From Enoplolaimus lenunculus (taxonomy: Eukaryota > Nematoda > Enoplea > Enoplida > Thoracostomopsidae), in contig JASANG010000078.1 in the NCBI GenBank assembly GCA_030248215.1, positions 62,001 to 126,000 of the forward strand: DNA of 64,000 nucleotides. Direction: 5' to 3'. Below the pieces are notes generated by a model that worked only from the letters and a program-made list of their open reading frames with translations, was not told the DNA's origin and did not search any database. Made by a program: the position numbers and the translations under genes. Every line of letters begins with the position of its first letter. Position 1 is the stretch's first letter. Shown here one piece after another: positions 1 to 13,200 of the stretch.

Positions 1-1800
1 AATGTTTACTCTTCATCATTTCATAATCAACTTGACGCACAAAATGTACAATTATCTGCTCGTTTTAATGCGCTCTGACGATCAAACATTGCGCTCGGCA
101 ACGCCCAGTTACCAAAATATCTGTGTCTTTTGTTTTCGTTGATGCTTAAAAATACGAAAAATTTCGTATTTTTATTATTACTTTCCCGAATGAAACGTTT
201 CCGTCGTCAGATATTTTTTAACGACTAAAAATGTTTCATTTTTCACGCGAATGTTCTGGTCAATTTTTATTTTTACACTCGAAATTTATAAATTTAAAAA
301 CTGGAGTTGAAAAATGTTCAATTAAAAATAACACATTTTTAGTTTTATACTGGATTGTAAACTTACTGAAAACATTTGCTGAATGCAGTACAAATGTTTG
401 GCACGAGGGTCGGATAAAAGATAACTGTACCTCGATGTATACTTCACTATCACAAATATTGCATACCAGTCGTAGTGGGACTACATTTATTGAGCGAAGC
501 TCGAACACACGTAAGCAATTAAGGTAATATGCAAATTAGTTATTAGCTAACTATTCATTTATCGGTTTTGGAGGTTTGTACGCCATTCCCTCAGATTCCT
601 CGCACCCAAAAACCCTTCAGCCACCCTATAATTTTTGGAGATTTAAAAAATCCTAATTTTGTCTTGTCAGTTAAGCTAATATGCAAATTATTCAGATTCC
701 TCGCACCCAAAAACCTTCAGTGAACCCTAAAAATTATTGAAATAATTTAAAAAGTCCTAGTTTTGTCTTGTCAATTAAGCTATTATGCAAATTAGTTATT
801 AGCTAACTTTTCAATTATCGGTTTTGGATGTTTGTAAACTATTTATTCAAATTCCTTGCACCTAAAAACCCTTTAGTGCTGAAATTAAATTGCTTTTAAC
901 CTTAATAATTAGTGAAATATTGTAAAAAGTCGTAATTTAGGCTTATAACCTTGCTAATATGCAAATTATATATTAGCTAACTGCTGAATTATCTGTTTTG
1001 GAGGTTTGTAAACAGTCTACGCAGATTCCTCGCTCCCAAAACCCTTTAATGCTAAAATTAGATTGCTTCTAACTGTAATAATTAGTGAAATATTGTGGAA
1101 AGTACTAATTTAGGCTTAATTAATTATGCAAATTAGCCTGTAGCTAATAAACGGCTCCAAATTTTAAAACCCCAATGCGAGGTTAACACTCCAGGATTAT
1201 TGGCTTTCAAACAAAAAAAAGTTTATCAAAATCGGTTCAACCGTTCCTGAGATTCTTTTCGGACGGACAGACGGACAGACGGACAGACGAACGACGACTC
1301 CCCTTTCGACCCCCAACACAAAACATCAAACGCAGCGAAACTCCAGCTTCCTCGGGTTCCCTCAAAACAACACAAAAAAGAGGAAACCCCTCCCCAAACA
1401 CCAACCCCCCGCCCGCAAAACTATCCCCCCCAATTTGACTCCAGCGGAGTCAAACTTGATTCAGTTTGTGTAGTCAGAAAAAGCCTATTTCCGAGAGAGT
1501 CAATTTGCCTCCCCATTTTTTAAAGTGTAATATAAATAATAAAATGATTTTTTTAATCAGATCTGTCTATATATTAAAGTTGGAACGCCCACATGCGTAT
1601 TTTGGGCAACTTTCCAGTATATTTTGATTACAATGTTTTCATAGCACGCAAACGGGATCGTTCCATAAATGAAAAATTTGCATACAGATTTTATGCATTT
1701 GCTAACATTTTTGCGCATTGCGCGAAGTTGGGTGACTAGTTCTTATATGCATAACGCTATTTAGAAAGCAGCAATATTTCAGTTATGAGTCATTTATGTT
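1..1800. other. Repeat-rich non-coding left flank
   Basis: No gene seen. 526-1160 holds four or five diverged direct copies of a 130-180-bp unit containing ATATGCAAATTAG, TTAGCTAACT and CGGTTTTGGAGGTTTGTA. 1258-1295 has a short GACGGACA run inside an AAAATCGGTTCAACCGTTCC-type context of a kind common in invertebrate repeats. 1436-1512 is the right half of the GAGTCA palindromic element that is complete at 4271-4464. Confidence 0.55.
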
Positions 1801-2153
1801 CAGAGGCGGATCCAAAAAATTTTGACAGACAGGTGGGCTGGCTAAATGTTTATGAAAAGCAAAAATTGTAAGGTAAAGGGACCTTATCATTTTATTACCA
1901 AAAAAATTCTGAGAGCGAAAAATTGTAAGGTAGGGAGGGACCATATCATTTTGTCACAATAAAATTCTGCGGGAAAAAATACGTTTTTACAAGAAATTTT
2001 CCTGTTAGGCAGGAGGGAACTTTCCGTTTTACCACAAAAAATTCAGGTGGAAAAATTGTCCTTTTTCCAAAAAAAATTTTTGAGGGGAAAAATTGTAAGG
2101 AAATTTCTGACGAGGGGGTCGTACACCCCCGCTCCCTTCTGGATCTGCTAGTG
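1801..2153. mobile_element. hAT-like MITE, 353 bp, with 8-bp target duplication
   Basis: Ends are CAGAGGCGGATCCA and, inverted, CACTAGCAGATCCAG. Flanks are TTTATGTT (1793-1800) and TTTACGTT (2154-2161), an 8-bp duplication with one mismatch. There is no coding capacity. The interior has repeated AAAATTGTAAGG-type subrepeats. Related fragments are at 18134-18322 and about 33480-33960. Confidence 0.75.
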
Positions 2154-2475
2154 TTTACGTTATACTGTCTACGCTACTGTAAAAAAAGTCCACACACGTG
2201 ACTGCAATGGCGGTACAAAACAATATTGTCTTTGTGATATTTGGAATAAACAGCGAGTTGTGGACACTGTTTGAACACAGCGTCTAACAAGAGTTCCTTC
2301 GGACAGACTCTGTATAATCGCAAAACGAATATACGGAAATTCGACGTCCGACAGCTTGTCGTCCGACATTTCGCCACTCGACATCTCGTCAGTCTCAACA
2401 ACTTGTAACACCGACAGCTTTAGTCCACCCCGACAACTTGTCACCGACACGATAGAAAAATTTTGGCATACTTAA

Positions 2476-2738
2476 CCCCTTCTCACATTGAGTTGCCTAT
2501 AGGCAACTCAGCACAGTGAATATACGGTAAATAATATATATATCACCGTGTTAACAATTGCAACACGTATACATAGTACTAAATCACCACATGACGTGAG
2601 AGCCCTCTCGGGCTCGAGCGTCAAGCTCCTATAGCTGAGTGGTGATGGTATACGCCTCCCACTCCAGTCACTGGAGTTCGAATCCTAGCAAAAAAGTAGG
2701 TCTCAGGGGAAATAGAAAAATATTCATGTGAGAAAGGG
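2476..2738. mobile_element. TTAA-flanked (piggyBac-type) MITE with tRNA-like core, copy 1
   Basis: TTAA at 2472-2475 and 2739-2742 flank inverted ends CCCTTCTCACAT / ATGTGAGAAAGGG. The centre reads as a tRNA-like module on the plus strand: A-box TAGCTGAGTGGTGATGG and B-box GGAGTTCGAATCC (about 2632-2688). TTAA duplication with CCC-starting ends is typical of piggyBac. Other copies: 5204-5449, 43285-43546, 45833-46093, 54469-54733, 60484-60746. Confidence 0.8.
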
Positions 2739-2977
2739 TTAAGCTAAAGAAAAAAATCGTTAAAGTTCGCTTAGCTTAATGCTCGTTGATATGAAACTCG
2801 GCACAAGATAGCAGTATTTCCGAGCAATTAAAGTACCACTGCAATTATTTACACTCAACTGTTAAACTCCAAATTAAGCGATCACATATCGCTATATACG
2901 CTACGAATAAGTGGCAGGGTTCTATTCAACCAAGGATTCAAAAATATATATTATATCCCCCACTTTAAATTTTTCCA

Positions 2978-3217
2978 TAGGCTTAGGCTTAGGCTTAGGC
3001 CTAGTCTTAGGCTTAGGCTCGGGCTTAGGCTTAGGCTTAGGCTTAGGCTTAGGCTTAGGCTTAGGCTTAGGCTTAGGCTTAGGCTTAGGCTTAGGCTTAG
3101 GCTTAGGCTTAGGCTTAGGCTTAGGCTTAGGCTTAGGCTTAGGCTTAGGCTTAGGCTTAGGCTTAGGCTTAGGCTTAGGCTTAGGCTTAGGCTTAGGCTT
3201 AGGCTTAGGCTTTAGGC
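2978..3217 (+). repeat. TTAGGC tandem array (about 40 units)
   Basis: A nearly pure hexamer array read as TTAGGC, with variants only near the left end (CCTAGTC, CTCGGGC). TTAGGC is the nematode telomere repeat, but flanks here are unique sequence and the array is internal. Similar but degenerate TTAGGC-like runs form the cores of several MITEs in this window, so local expansion from such a core is likely. The Leu-Gly reading frame across it is an artefact. Confidence 0.9.
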
Positions 3218-3921
3218 TGCAGAATAACTTGCAAGGATCAAAACAATTTTCTCGTACGCTACGATCGCTGTCATAAAGCTTTTAAACGGTGGTATCCTTG
3301 TCGAAATGATATCATTGCAACTTCATTGATAAGCGACATTAACACAACACAGTTGTTGTTCCCCGATAGCTCAATGTGGTCTTTTTTCACCATGTTCATT
3401 TAAACACGATCGTATGATATAAGAGTATGCAACTGGGTACATTCTGTGCAGAAAAATGTGCCAAGCGCAAGATACATTTTTGTCCTATTTTCCCTTTATT
3501 TAAGGGGTCAAAATTTTCAGTAAAAACAGAATGAATTCGTTGCAATCCTATTTCTTCATATAAACTTTTTAATATAGCTGAAGAGTAGAAGCGATTTAAT
3601 TTTATTAAAAATGAAATCGACCCCCCCTAAATACAAGGGAGGTCAGGCAAAAACACAACGAGTGCTGGTACATTTTATACGATACACAACCCAGGGGGTT
3701 GAACAATCTTGTTAAATTTTAAAGATTGAAAAATTATGACCCATGGATTGCTTGACTCTCTCTCTGTACCATATTGAACTGGCTCGTTTTGAGGTTATAA
3801 TAAACCAAGTATAGTGTGACAAAATACGAACCGTGTAACATCGTTATTTTAGTTTTAATCCAAATGGTTTAACAATTATAAAGAGCTTATCGAATCCAAA
3901 AAAAGTATTTCAAACTGAAAT

Positions 3922-4045
3922 ATGTTTATTTGTGTTGTTTTTTGCTATTTTTCACAATTATTGTTTATGTTTATTTTGCTTGCAACTGATATCAAACTAC
4001 AAGTTGAAGCGACTAATCGCGCTAGGAGACAATTGCAATGGTTAG

Positions 4046-4101
<56 letters not shown>

Positions 4102-4222
4102 GCATTAATGCCGTATTATGAGCAAGATAAATCTGTTGGTAGACTGTGCCCTCCGAAATGGAGTCCAGAGTTGAATATTTCAAGTATTAATTGGAACAAT
4201 GTCGACAGAAGGTGTGAGAATC
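3922..4222 (+). CDS. Mesh-like exon 1: signal peptide and poly-Gln
   Basis: ATG at 3922 opens a hydrophobic stretch of about 20 residues (FICVVFCYFSQLLFMFILLA) suited to a signal peptide. After a short basic segment comes a run of 18 Gln, encoded purely by CAA (4048-4101). The exon ends with Cys-Glu-Asn and a CGTAAGTT donor, leaving phase 1. A pure CAA tract is likely to vary in length between individuals. The pyrimidine-rich DNA around 3925-3995 followed by AG near 3997 means this could instead be an intron end plus exon 2, so the start is less sure than the rest of the gene. Confidence 0.6.
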
Positions 4223-7200
4223 GTAAGTTAGTTTTTCTCAGTTCTGCACTCTAAAATGTCTATACACTACAATAAATGGTGTGTCAAATTGACTCTCTCC
4301 GAATTAGGCTCTACATGACTACACAAACAGAGTCAAATTCGACTTCACCCGAGTCAAATTCGACTCGCTGAGCGTTACCTTTAACTCTGGCGGAGTCGAA
4401 TTTGACTCAGTTTGTGTAGTCCTGTAGAGCCTATTTCGGAGAGTGTCAATTAGACTCACCAGTGTAGCTGGTATCACGTGTTAATGATAGGTTTTCAAAC
4501 AAACCAATCGGCGTAGCTACGCAAGTTAGACACGAAAGTGGAATAAATGAAATGCAAACCGAATCCCAAATTCGGTTTGAAATTCTGGGGACTGGTTGAT
4601 TGGACACTTCCAGAACCTATCACCATAAGTTTATAATTTCCATATATCGTGAAGAAGTGAAAATTTCATCGAATCCCAAAAACGTTTGAAAATACGGTCG
4701 TTATTAGATTTCATACCAAGCGAATAGTCTTAGACGGAACGCCAAATTGAAACAGATTTTCAAAATTAACGGCAAAAAATGTGCTAAAATTGAAAGTTTG
4801 ATATGTGAACATTTTGTTTTCGGTTCAGGCTGGTGGCAGCTGTATCCGTTTGGTGAACGATATTTTGATAGCGATTATGGCATGAATAACTATCGCATAT
4901 GGCACGACAAGCAAATTGATTTAGATTTTTTATTGCCGTTCTACGGATTCCGATACAATTATACATTTGTAAGGACGTTGAAACGCCCAATTTTCATTAC
5001 TAAAATATCGTTTACGCTAAAATTTGTTTAATTTAATGCTGATTCGCGATACAAACGATTTATTTAAGAGTTTTTTCTGATTTGACAAAAATCATTTTTA
5101 AAATATTCCGTTTGAATATTGAAAAGCGTTTAAAACAGCGGTTTATATTTTTGAAACGGAAGTTTTAAACAAACTATGCTTTAGCAAGCCAATGTTACTT
5201 TAACCCTTTCTCATATGAATAATTGTAATTTCAAAGTGAGATTCGATCCCCAGTCTCACGGGTGGGAGGTGTTTATGATGACCACTGAGCTATAGGAGCT
5301 TAACGCTCGAGCCAGAGGGGGCTCTCACGTCTTGTGGAGATTAAACACGGCGCATATATGTTATAAATGTTAAACACTGCTCACAGTGTGTGTATTGCTC
5401 TTACATTATTGCATTTAGTTGCTCATAGTATACTCTATGAGTGAAAGGGTTAAGGTCGCGTAACAGTAGATTAAGCGTATTCGTATTTCTAAGCCTAAGC
5501 GTAAGTAAGCCTAAGCGTTGCAAAAATGTGTTCCTAAGCCTAAGCCTTAGCCTAAACCTAAACAAAAAATGTAGTATAGAATTTAAAACTACTCTCTTAT
5601 GGACCCACCAGAAACCTCGACGCCCCTTAAAGTAACATTGGCCCTTTAGTGTATGCTACGCTAGCATGTTTACAGCGACAGTTATTTGAATCTCGAGCTT
5701 GAAAGTGGAACCGGTAAATGTTCAAAATAAACTTTTTCAATTTTATGATTATTTTTCAATTTAAATTTTATATTTTAAGATTTATCCCGAAGGATTTGTC
5801 GCGTTCAGTTACCCGCGTTATATTCAACCGCCATACCGGTTTCCAACACAAGGATGGCCAAAATATCCCGATCCGAGTTTAATTGCGACATTTTTGACGC
5901 CTCAAAGTTTTGTATTTGTCGGAAATACACCTATTTCACACGTTTGGTACCGTATAATTGCAAGGTGAAGTATACGTTTTGCAGTGAAGAAATATTTTGT
6001 ATTTAGTACTAATCAGGGTGTAATGAAAGCTCACATTCTCAAAGGTTTATAGCAACTATTATCAGTCGGTAATATGATTTTACACTCACTAACTGTTCCA
6101 GTAGTTGAACTCAAAATTGGTACAGTAATAGAGCAAATCATATGTAAAAAAATGTACTGAAATTTGAGCGCCGGCATTCACTGGTTTGAAAGTTACAAGA
6201 CCTGTCACCAACTGGTGATTTGTGCTACACGCATTTGATAATACGGGCCGAGATGTTTGAATACTGCCCCGACAAATGTCCTACTTCTACGTCGAATTCC
6301 GGTATTTTTCACCATTGCTTTCAAACTGACATTAAATCAATGTCGTGGCTTGGGTATCCAACATCCACGCCGGCAAGATTAACCGTTTTGTAATGTAATA
6401 TCCACAGCAACCTCAGCTATTCAAAAACCAGGAATCCCGAACCAAGCGTCAACAAAAACTCGCGTAAAACGCAATCGATAATCCTAATAAAAAAGCGTAA
6501 ATAACGTGAAGGCTAACATGAATTTGGTCAAAGGCGTAAAATTATTCAAAATCGCAATTCGAATTGGATTCACACACTGGGCCATCGCGACCGTCGTGCT
6601 TGGGAGTAGGAGATGGTAACTGTGGCACTGTAGAAGATGCGATGTCTAAAAACTTTACAAAGGCCTTAGAACTCTATGGTTATGTTGGGCCCATGGAAAG
6701 ATCAGGGGCGGAACGTTTCTCTGCTGACTAGAATAGAATAAGCTTAAGCGGTAGATTAATTTTTTGCTTGGCTTACAATTACGCTTAATATGAATATGCT
6801 TTCTTACGCTTACGCTTATGAATATGCTTTCTTACGCTTACGCTTAAGCTTAGGCTTAGGAATATGCTTATAATACTGTGCCGCCCATGTTCTTTACAAT
6901 GGTCTTTGGTCGTGCCGCTTGCATTGTTAGGCTAAAACTTTAAATCTTGCTTCAATTTTAACATCTTTACTGCATGAATATTTTCTATTTCATCTCGCTG
7001 CGCGAATTTCAAGCCAGGATGCCAATGGCACAGTATCGGTTAGCAAGTGTTTAGTATTACCTGTCAGTTATAACAGCTTGAAATGCGAGCCCGACGCGGC
7101 TGTCTACGCATGAGTGCATTAAATGTTACACATTGTGCGTTCGTTTTATTGTACGTACACAGATTGCAATTTGTTGCTAATTGTATACGATGTGCGAGAA

Positions 7201-10200
7201 AAATAAAATTCCCTGTACGTCAAACAATTGCCGCTGACTTTAGGACTACCTTCACGCTAAAATGTTTTTTTATTTAAGGCCAATTGCTCAACAAACCAAC
7301 GATATCCCGACACATAATCCGGACGTGGATCCCGGCGACAATTTAGCAACACAAAGCAGTGCGATTTATCGTCGAAATAACGGCGAACCGTCTCAAAATA
7401 CGTACCGCGGGGAACAACTGTCAGTTAAAACTGGGCGAGTTGAAGATCCGTTGCTGTTGGATCAGATAACTCGGTAACGCGAATCTAAAATTTTGAATCC
7501 GTGTTATTAGCGCCGGTGCCGGAACGACCGCATCCCAGAACCACCACCTGTAAGGAGGTTGGGCGTCATTTGGGTATCCCTTTTTGGTACACTAGAGATT
7601 TTTACGCTGGCCACGAAGTTATAAAGCTGTGAAACTTGATTTTGAACCCCCTCGGATCTGTTTGGAAGGGGCATAATATCCTAAAGCCGGCCCTGGTTAT
7701 CGCTTAATTAGAAGGCTAATCAACAAGGTAACAGCTTCAACCAGTCGAAAGTTTTGATAAATCTGTACATCAGGGCTGCAAGTAAAAGTGGTATAAGCAT
7801 ATTCCTAAGTGTAAGCGTAAGAATGAGCAAAAAATTGGTCTAAAACTTAAGCGTATTTTGTTGTGGTCCCGCGGAAAAGCGGTCCGCCCCAGATCTGCAC
7901 ATGGGCCGAAGAATGGAACCCACGATGAAAGGTGAGCTAAAAGTCATACGCATTTAATGGCACAGAGGTACAAAATTGTAAAGTAGAGCTTTTACCATTT
8001 TATCACCAAAAATTTCCTGTGGGACCGCATGTCCCACTTATTCTCCTCTGGATCAGCCACTGAAACGATATATCAAAGTTAATAAAATTAATAGCATTTT
8101 TTATTCAAGATCTTTTCATTCAATGCGGACATTTTTTATTTGCGGATACGGTAACTTTTTTATTTGTAAGCTCATATTCGACAGCGGTTGTAGCCAATTA
8201 AATTTGACGCAGCTTAAAAGTTTATGTCAATTAGTCCCGTTCGGGTATAAGATAAATTACCGGATCTTTAAGAAATGGGCCAAAATCACATCATTTTTTA
8301 TGGATTTCAGGGATATATCTGAAGGAATGGTTGGTGCTCGAGGATTCGTCGCCAATTATGCACTGCTTGTAACGTGGGAACGAATGGGTTACGGTGGTTC
8401 ACCAAAATACACCAATCCCAGCATGTATGATGACGTCAAACAATGGGTAAACGTTCATTTTTTCTAATTCAAGTTTTTAATTTTCAATGTTAGATTAGCC
8501 TATGATACTTTAAGGGGCGTCCAGGTTTCTGGTTGGTCCACAAAAGAGTAGTTTTTAGATTCTAGATTACATTTTTTGCTTAGGCTTACGATTACGCTTA
8601 GGAATACATTTTTGCAACGTTTAGGCTTCGGCTTAGGCTTAGAAATGCGCTTGATCTACTGTTACTCCCTTAAAGTAATATTGGCCGTTAGATTTATGAG
8701 TATAACAGTTTTATCCAAAACTGTCACTAAATAAATCTATTTGTTCAGCTCAAGCCGCGTATTCTCAAATGTGTGTAGAACCAATCAACAGTTGCTGATA
8801 CAGGTCTCGTTACTATCGAACAAGTAGATCGTAAGTGTGAAAACCTGTCGCTAACTGGTAATAAGTGATTGTACATTACACATTTGAGAATATGGGCACA
8901 GAGCAAAATGTTTTGTTATGCGTTGGGCGACAACAGGATAAACTGCAGTCTTACTGTAAAATATTAGAAACCGCTTAATTGCAAGGTGATTGCGTGGCTT
9001 TCTTGCAAATGAAGCAGTTTTTCAAGGAAGCCTACTCTTTTACAGACCCAGCAGAAACCTGGACCGCTCTAAAAGTAACGTGGCCATCATTATTATTAGA
9101 ATTATTATTATTATTATTATAATTATTATTATAATTATTGTTGTGGTTGTTGTAGTATTGTTATTATTATATATGTATATATCTGTCCCAACTGTCTCAA
9201 CTGTCCCATCTGTCCCAACTGTCCAGTCTGTCTCATTTGTCTCATCTGTCCCAAGTGTTCCAACTGTCCCATCTGCCCCAACTTTCCATCTGTCCCAACT
9301 GTCCCATCTGTACCGTTTGTCCCAACTGTCCCATCTGTCCCAAGTGTCCCATCTGTCCCAACTGTCCCATTTGTCCCAACTGTCCCATCTGTCCCAATTG
9401 TCCTATCTGTCCCAAGTGTCCCAACTGTCCCATCTGCCCCATCTGTCCCATGTCTCATCTGTCCCAACTGTCCCGCTGTCCCAATTATATTTGTTAAATG
9501 TACTCCTGGTACATTGCTGCCATGGTAAAATGGGACGGGTACTCCTGGTACATTTCTGTCCCGGGAAAATGGGACGACCTTTAAAGTAACATTGGCTATT
9601 ATCATTATTTAAGCAAAACACATATCAGATGGTAATTGCAACTGATGAAACTCGATCATTTACAATATTCAATTACGCAAATATTAATTGGACATCTTCA
9701 ACAGCCGCTGGTGCACCGTTTGGACGCGGCGGATTGCAGTCTGCAATAGTTGGTAAGGGTTCCCGAAATGGACAACATATATTGAGTTGAGTTCGGGTTG
9801 GCTAATATCAAACTGAAAGATTTAACTCACTGTACCATGAATATACCTGTTTCGTATAAGAACAAATTTCAAGCCAGGATTCAAATCGCAATCACCCGGC
9901 TGGGAGGCGTTTATCATCACCACTCAACTACAGATTTCTCAAAGTTGCTCAGAGTCTACTGTATGGTGAGACTCTATTAATAGGACAAGGAAGAAAATAT
10001 TAAGGTTAAGTTTAGGCCTTTTTCAGAGTGTTTTCTCTACTGTGGCAAGCTTAGTAATTATAGACTTGTTTATGTTTTATTAAATTTTATAAACCACGGC
10101 TTGACCGTCGGAAATTACATCATTTTTGGTGGATTGATTAGGTTTTAACGGTGGCAACAACACTGGATTCTACGAAATGCCATACAGTGGCGAAGGCAAC

Positions 10201-13200
10201 ACATATAAGCTGTCACAGTATGGTTCGTCAGGAATCGCAGGACGATGGCTTGCCAAAACATACGATGATATTACATACGGAGGTTGCACCAATGCAAGTA
10301 CAGGTAAAAATCACGGCCGGCCTGGAGCTAAAAATCAGCCTTGGCAATTTAATATAGGCCGACAAGCTCATTACTAAGAGCCATTTCACTGTAAATTCCA
10401 ATGAGTTGGTTAATCAACTCAGGCGGAAAGTTAGTTATTTCTGAGTAAATAACAGTAAACTTTAACTCACTCTGAGTTGACTTGATTCTCACTGTGAGTT
10501 GATTTGACTCCGGGTGAGTTGCTTAACTAAATCAGAATGAGTTGAATCAACTCAGAATTCTGAGTTCTGAAAGTCTTAACTCAGACTGAGTGATTCAACT
10601 CATTCTGAGTTAAAATCAACTCACTGGAATTTACAGTGTTCGAACATTTATGTTAAATGAAAATTTAAAATCTTCAATTGAACTCATAAAAAATCTTACA
10701 TATTTTCAGTTTCAGCTAAACTTATCGAACTCTTAGATACACATAATTTCTGCGCTGCACTTGTTTGATAAACGAAAAATAAGTTTACTTATTAAACTCG
10801 TGTTAAACTTAAAAACATGTTAAAACCTGACAGTTCTAGTTTAGTTTAGTCCGTCCAGCTATTTAAGTTTTACTGAAACTAATATTCAAGATTAGTTAAA
10901 ATATATTTCAACTTTAAGTTTTTAGACAGTATCAGCGAATATTTTCATACACCAAGTCTCGCAAGTAGGCACAGGATGCTCAGGTTGAAATGTTTTCAAG
11001 AAGTACATACCAATAACAATTTTGGTTATCGTTTAAAACTTTGATCAGGTTCCCCAAAATGTTGCTGGATGGGTGAGCTTGCATACCAACTCTTGTTGTG
11101 AGTTGGTTACGCGCGAACATTAAATTAAACAACATTTCAAGATGTTGAATAAATATTTTCAGGTCGGCTTCAAATGGAAGAAACGTATTTACCAATGATC
11201 GGCGGATATTCGGTCAACGTTACCGGCCCATGCTTTTCACCAGACGATGATATCAAACTCCAAGCAGAAGAAACTGTTGATTGCGTTCCGGTAAACATTT
11301 CAGCTTCCGAAATGGTTTTTGAAAAATGAAATTAAAACGTGGGGCAGCCGCGAGTTGCAGCCGTAAAAATTTCAAAAAAAACGAAAGAAAGGAAAAAACA
11401 GCCGAAAAATACAAAAAAACGAAGAAAGGAAAAAACAACCAAAAACAAAAAAACCAAAAAAAAAAAAAAACAACAAAAAAAAAAAAAACAAAAAAAAAAA
11501 AAAAAAAAACCGAAAAATAAAAAAAAAAAAAAAAGAAAAAAAAAAAAAAACAAAAAAATAAAAGAAAAAAAAAGAAAAAAACAGCCAAAAAAACACAAAA
11601 AATTTACAAATTAAAATACTGAAATTAAATGAAAAAGGTTGGCTTCGTTTTGTTAAAGATTCATCTGGCGGCATTTGCCGAAAAATGGTTGCATTTTGAA
11701 AATTTTTGCACATTTGTCATTTGCGTATTTGTAAACCGTTGGTCGAATGCCAGAATGATTATTTGATCGCGTCTTATTAAATCGTGGTCAGATGACGATA
11801 ATTTTACGTTTTTCGACTCTGAGTTCGACAAACTGTGTCAAATGGTGCATAAATTTGTTGAACTTGTTCACAAACAAACATTTCGCTTCCAAAATGCTGA
11901 CTTTGGGACCGAAAATGGAACGTTTTGAAAATTAAATTTCGATGCGGAATAATTAAGGCATGTATGAGAAGCTCAAATATGTAAAAAAATTCAAAATATG
12001 ACCGTTTTAACCAAATATGCCGACTTGTGGCACTGAACGAAAAGAGTCAAAACTAGGGAAAGTAAAGATGGTCACTAAAGGCGCAGGTAATGTAGCAGGT
12101 CACATGTAATCGGCAGAGTAAAGAATCAACCAATTTCTGACGGTGTCGTATTTTTGCGAAAAAAACGCAAAATTAGTTGGCTCTGGTTATAAAAAACCTG
12201 TTTTACAAGATTAATTTGCTAAATTACGTCGCACGTATATAACACCCAAAGCCATCCTAAAAACCATGTACCTACTTATGATACCCAAGAATCAGTGTAA
12301 TACCTTTTGAAACACAAGTTTAGTTTCAAATTTTAATACAAAGATTTGAGTTCCGAAAACACCCGTACAATAAACAATATTTTGTTATGAAAACTGAAAA
12401 TTTGAAATTTTTTTCACACGGAGATTAAGTAATTTTTAGAAAAAAAAAACATTTATTTTTCAATGCCTGTGAAATTTTAGATTAACTCGTTCAAAGCGCG
12501 ATGTTCGATCCCAATTGGAGCGATATTTTTAATCGGACCAACGGATTGTAAATTGTCTACTGACGGCGGGCGGCAGTATAATTTTTGGACAACGTGTTAT
12601 TTAGGTAAAGTCCGACGCCATTTCAATGTTATGTTTTAAAATTTGGACCTCAAAAGTAATGCTAAAATTTCAATCTGGTCGATTGACTATCAAAAATTTT
12701 TTATCTTTTGTTAAATTTTTCTGATCCCCAGCTTTAATATTCCAGCCATAATTTTTAGTTCCACCAGTTGTCCAAGAAACGCGAGTTGAACTGTTGTCTG
12801 ATGAAAATAACAGCGAGGAGTTGAATACACAATGGAACTCACCAAACGCTCAACAATTAACGTTAGCTTGGGATGCAGTGAACATTACCACTTTACACGA
12901 CGCGTCTATTGATATTGTGTTATGGGGATATTGGGAGAATTTGCGTGACCGAGATTTCGTGGAGGTAAAATGGGTTAATTTGGTAATTTGAGAGAATTTG
13001 TTGTAACCAGGCGAGTTGCCAGAGGTCAATTTAAAGGAACCGCACCAACGGTTGTAAACATTTGTTTCGGCCAGTCTCGTAGCCAGCGTAGTGAACGAAA
13101 ACCCAGGTATGACCCTACTGAAAATTTGTTAGCACCAAAAGCAGTGTGAACTGGCTATGGGCCTGAGTCCAGAAGACTACGACCAATTCGAAATCATAGA

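Noticed and set aside
2978-3217. True chromosome end or nematode telomere
   Set aside because: Unique sequence continues on both sides, and similar units form MITE cores; no evidence of a chromosome terminus.
2911-3276. 121-codon Leu-Gly reading frame
   Set aside because: Translation of the TTAGGC array; no initiation or splice context.
11326-11713. Lys-rich and Phe-rich frames on both strands
   Set aside because: Artefacts of the A-rich intronic tract.
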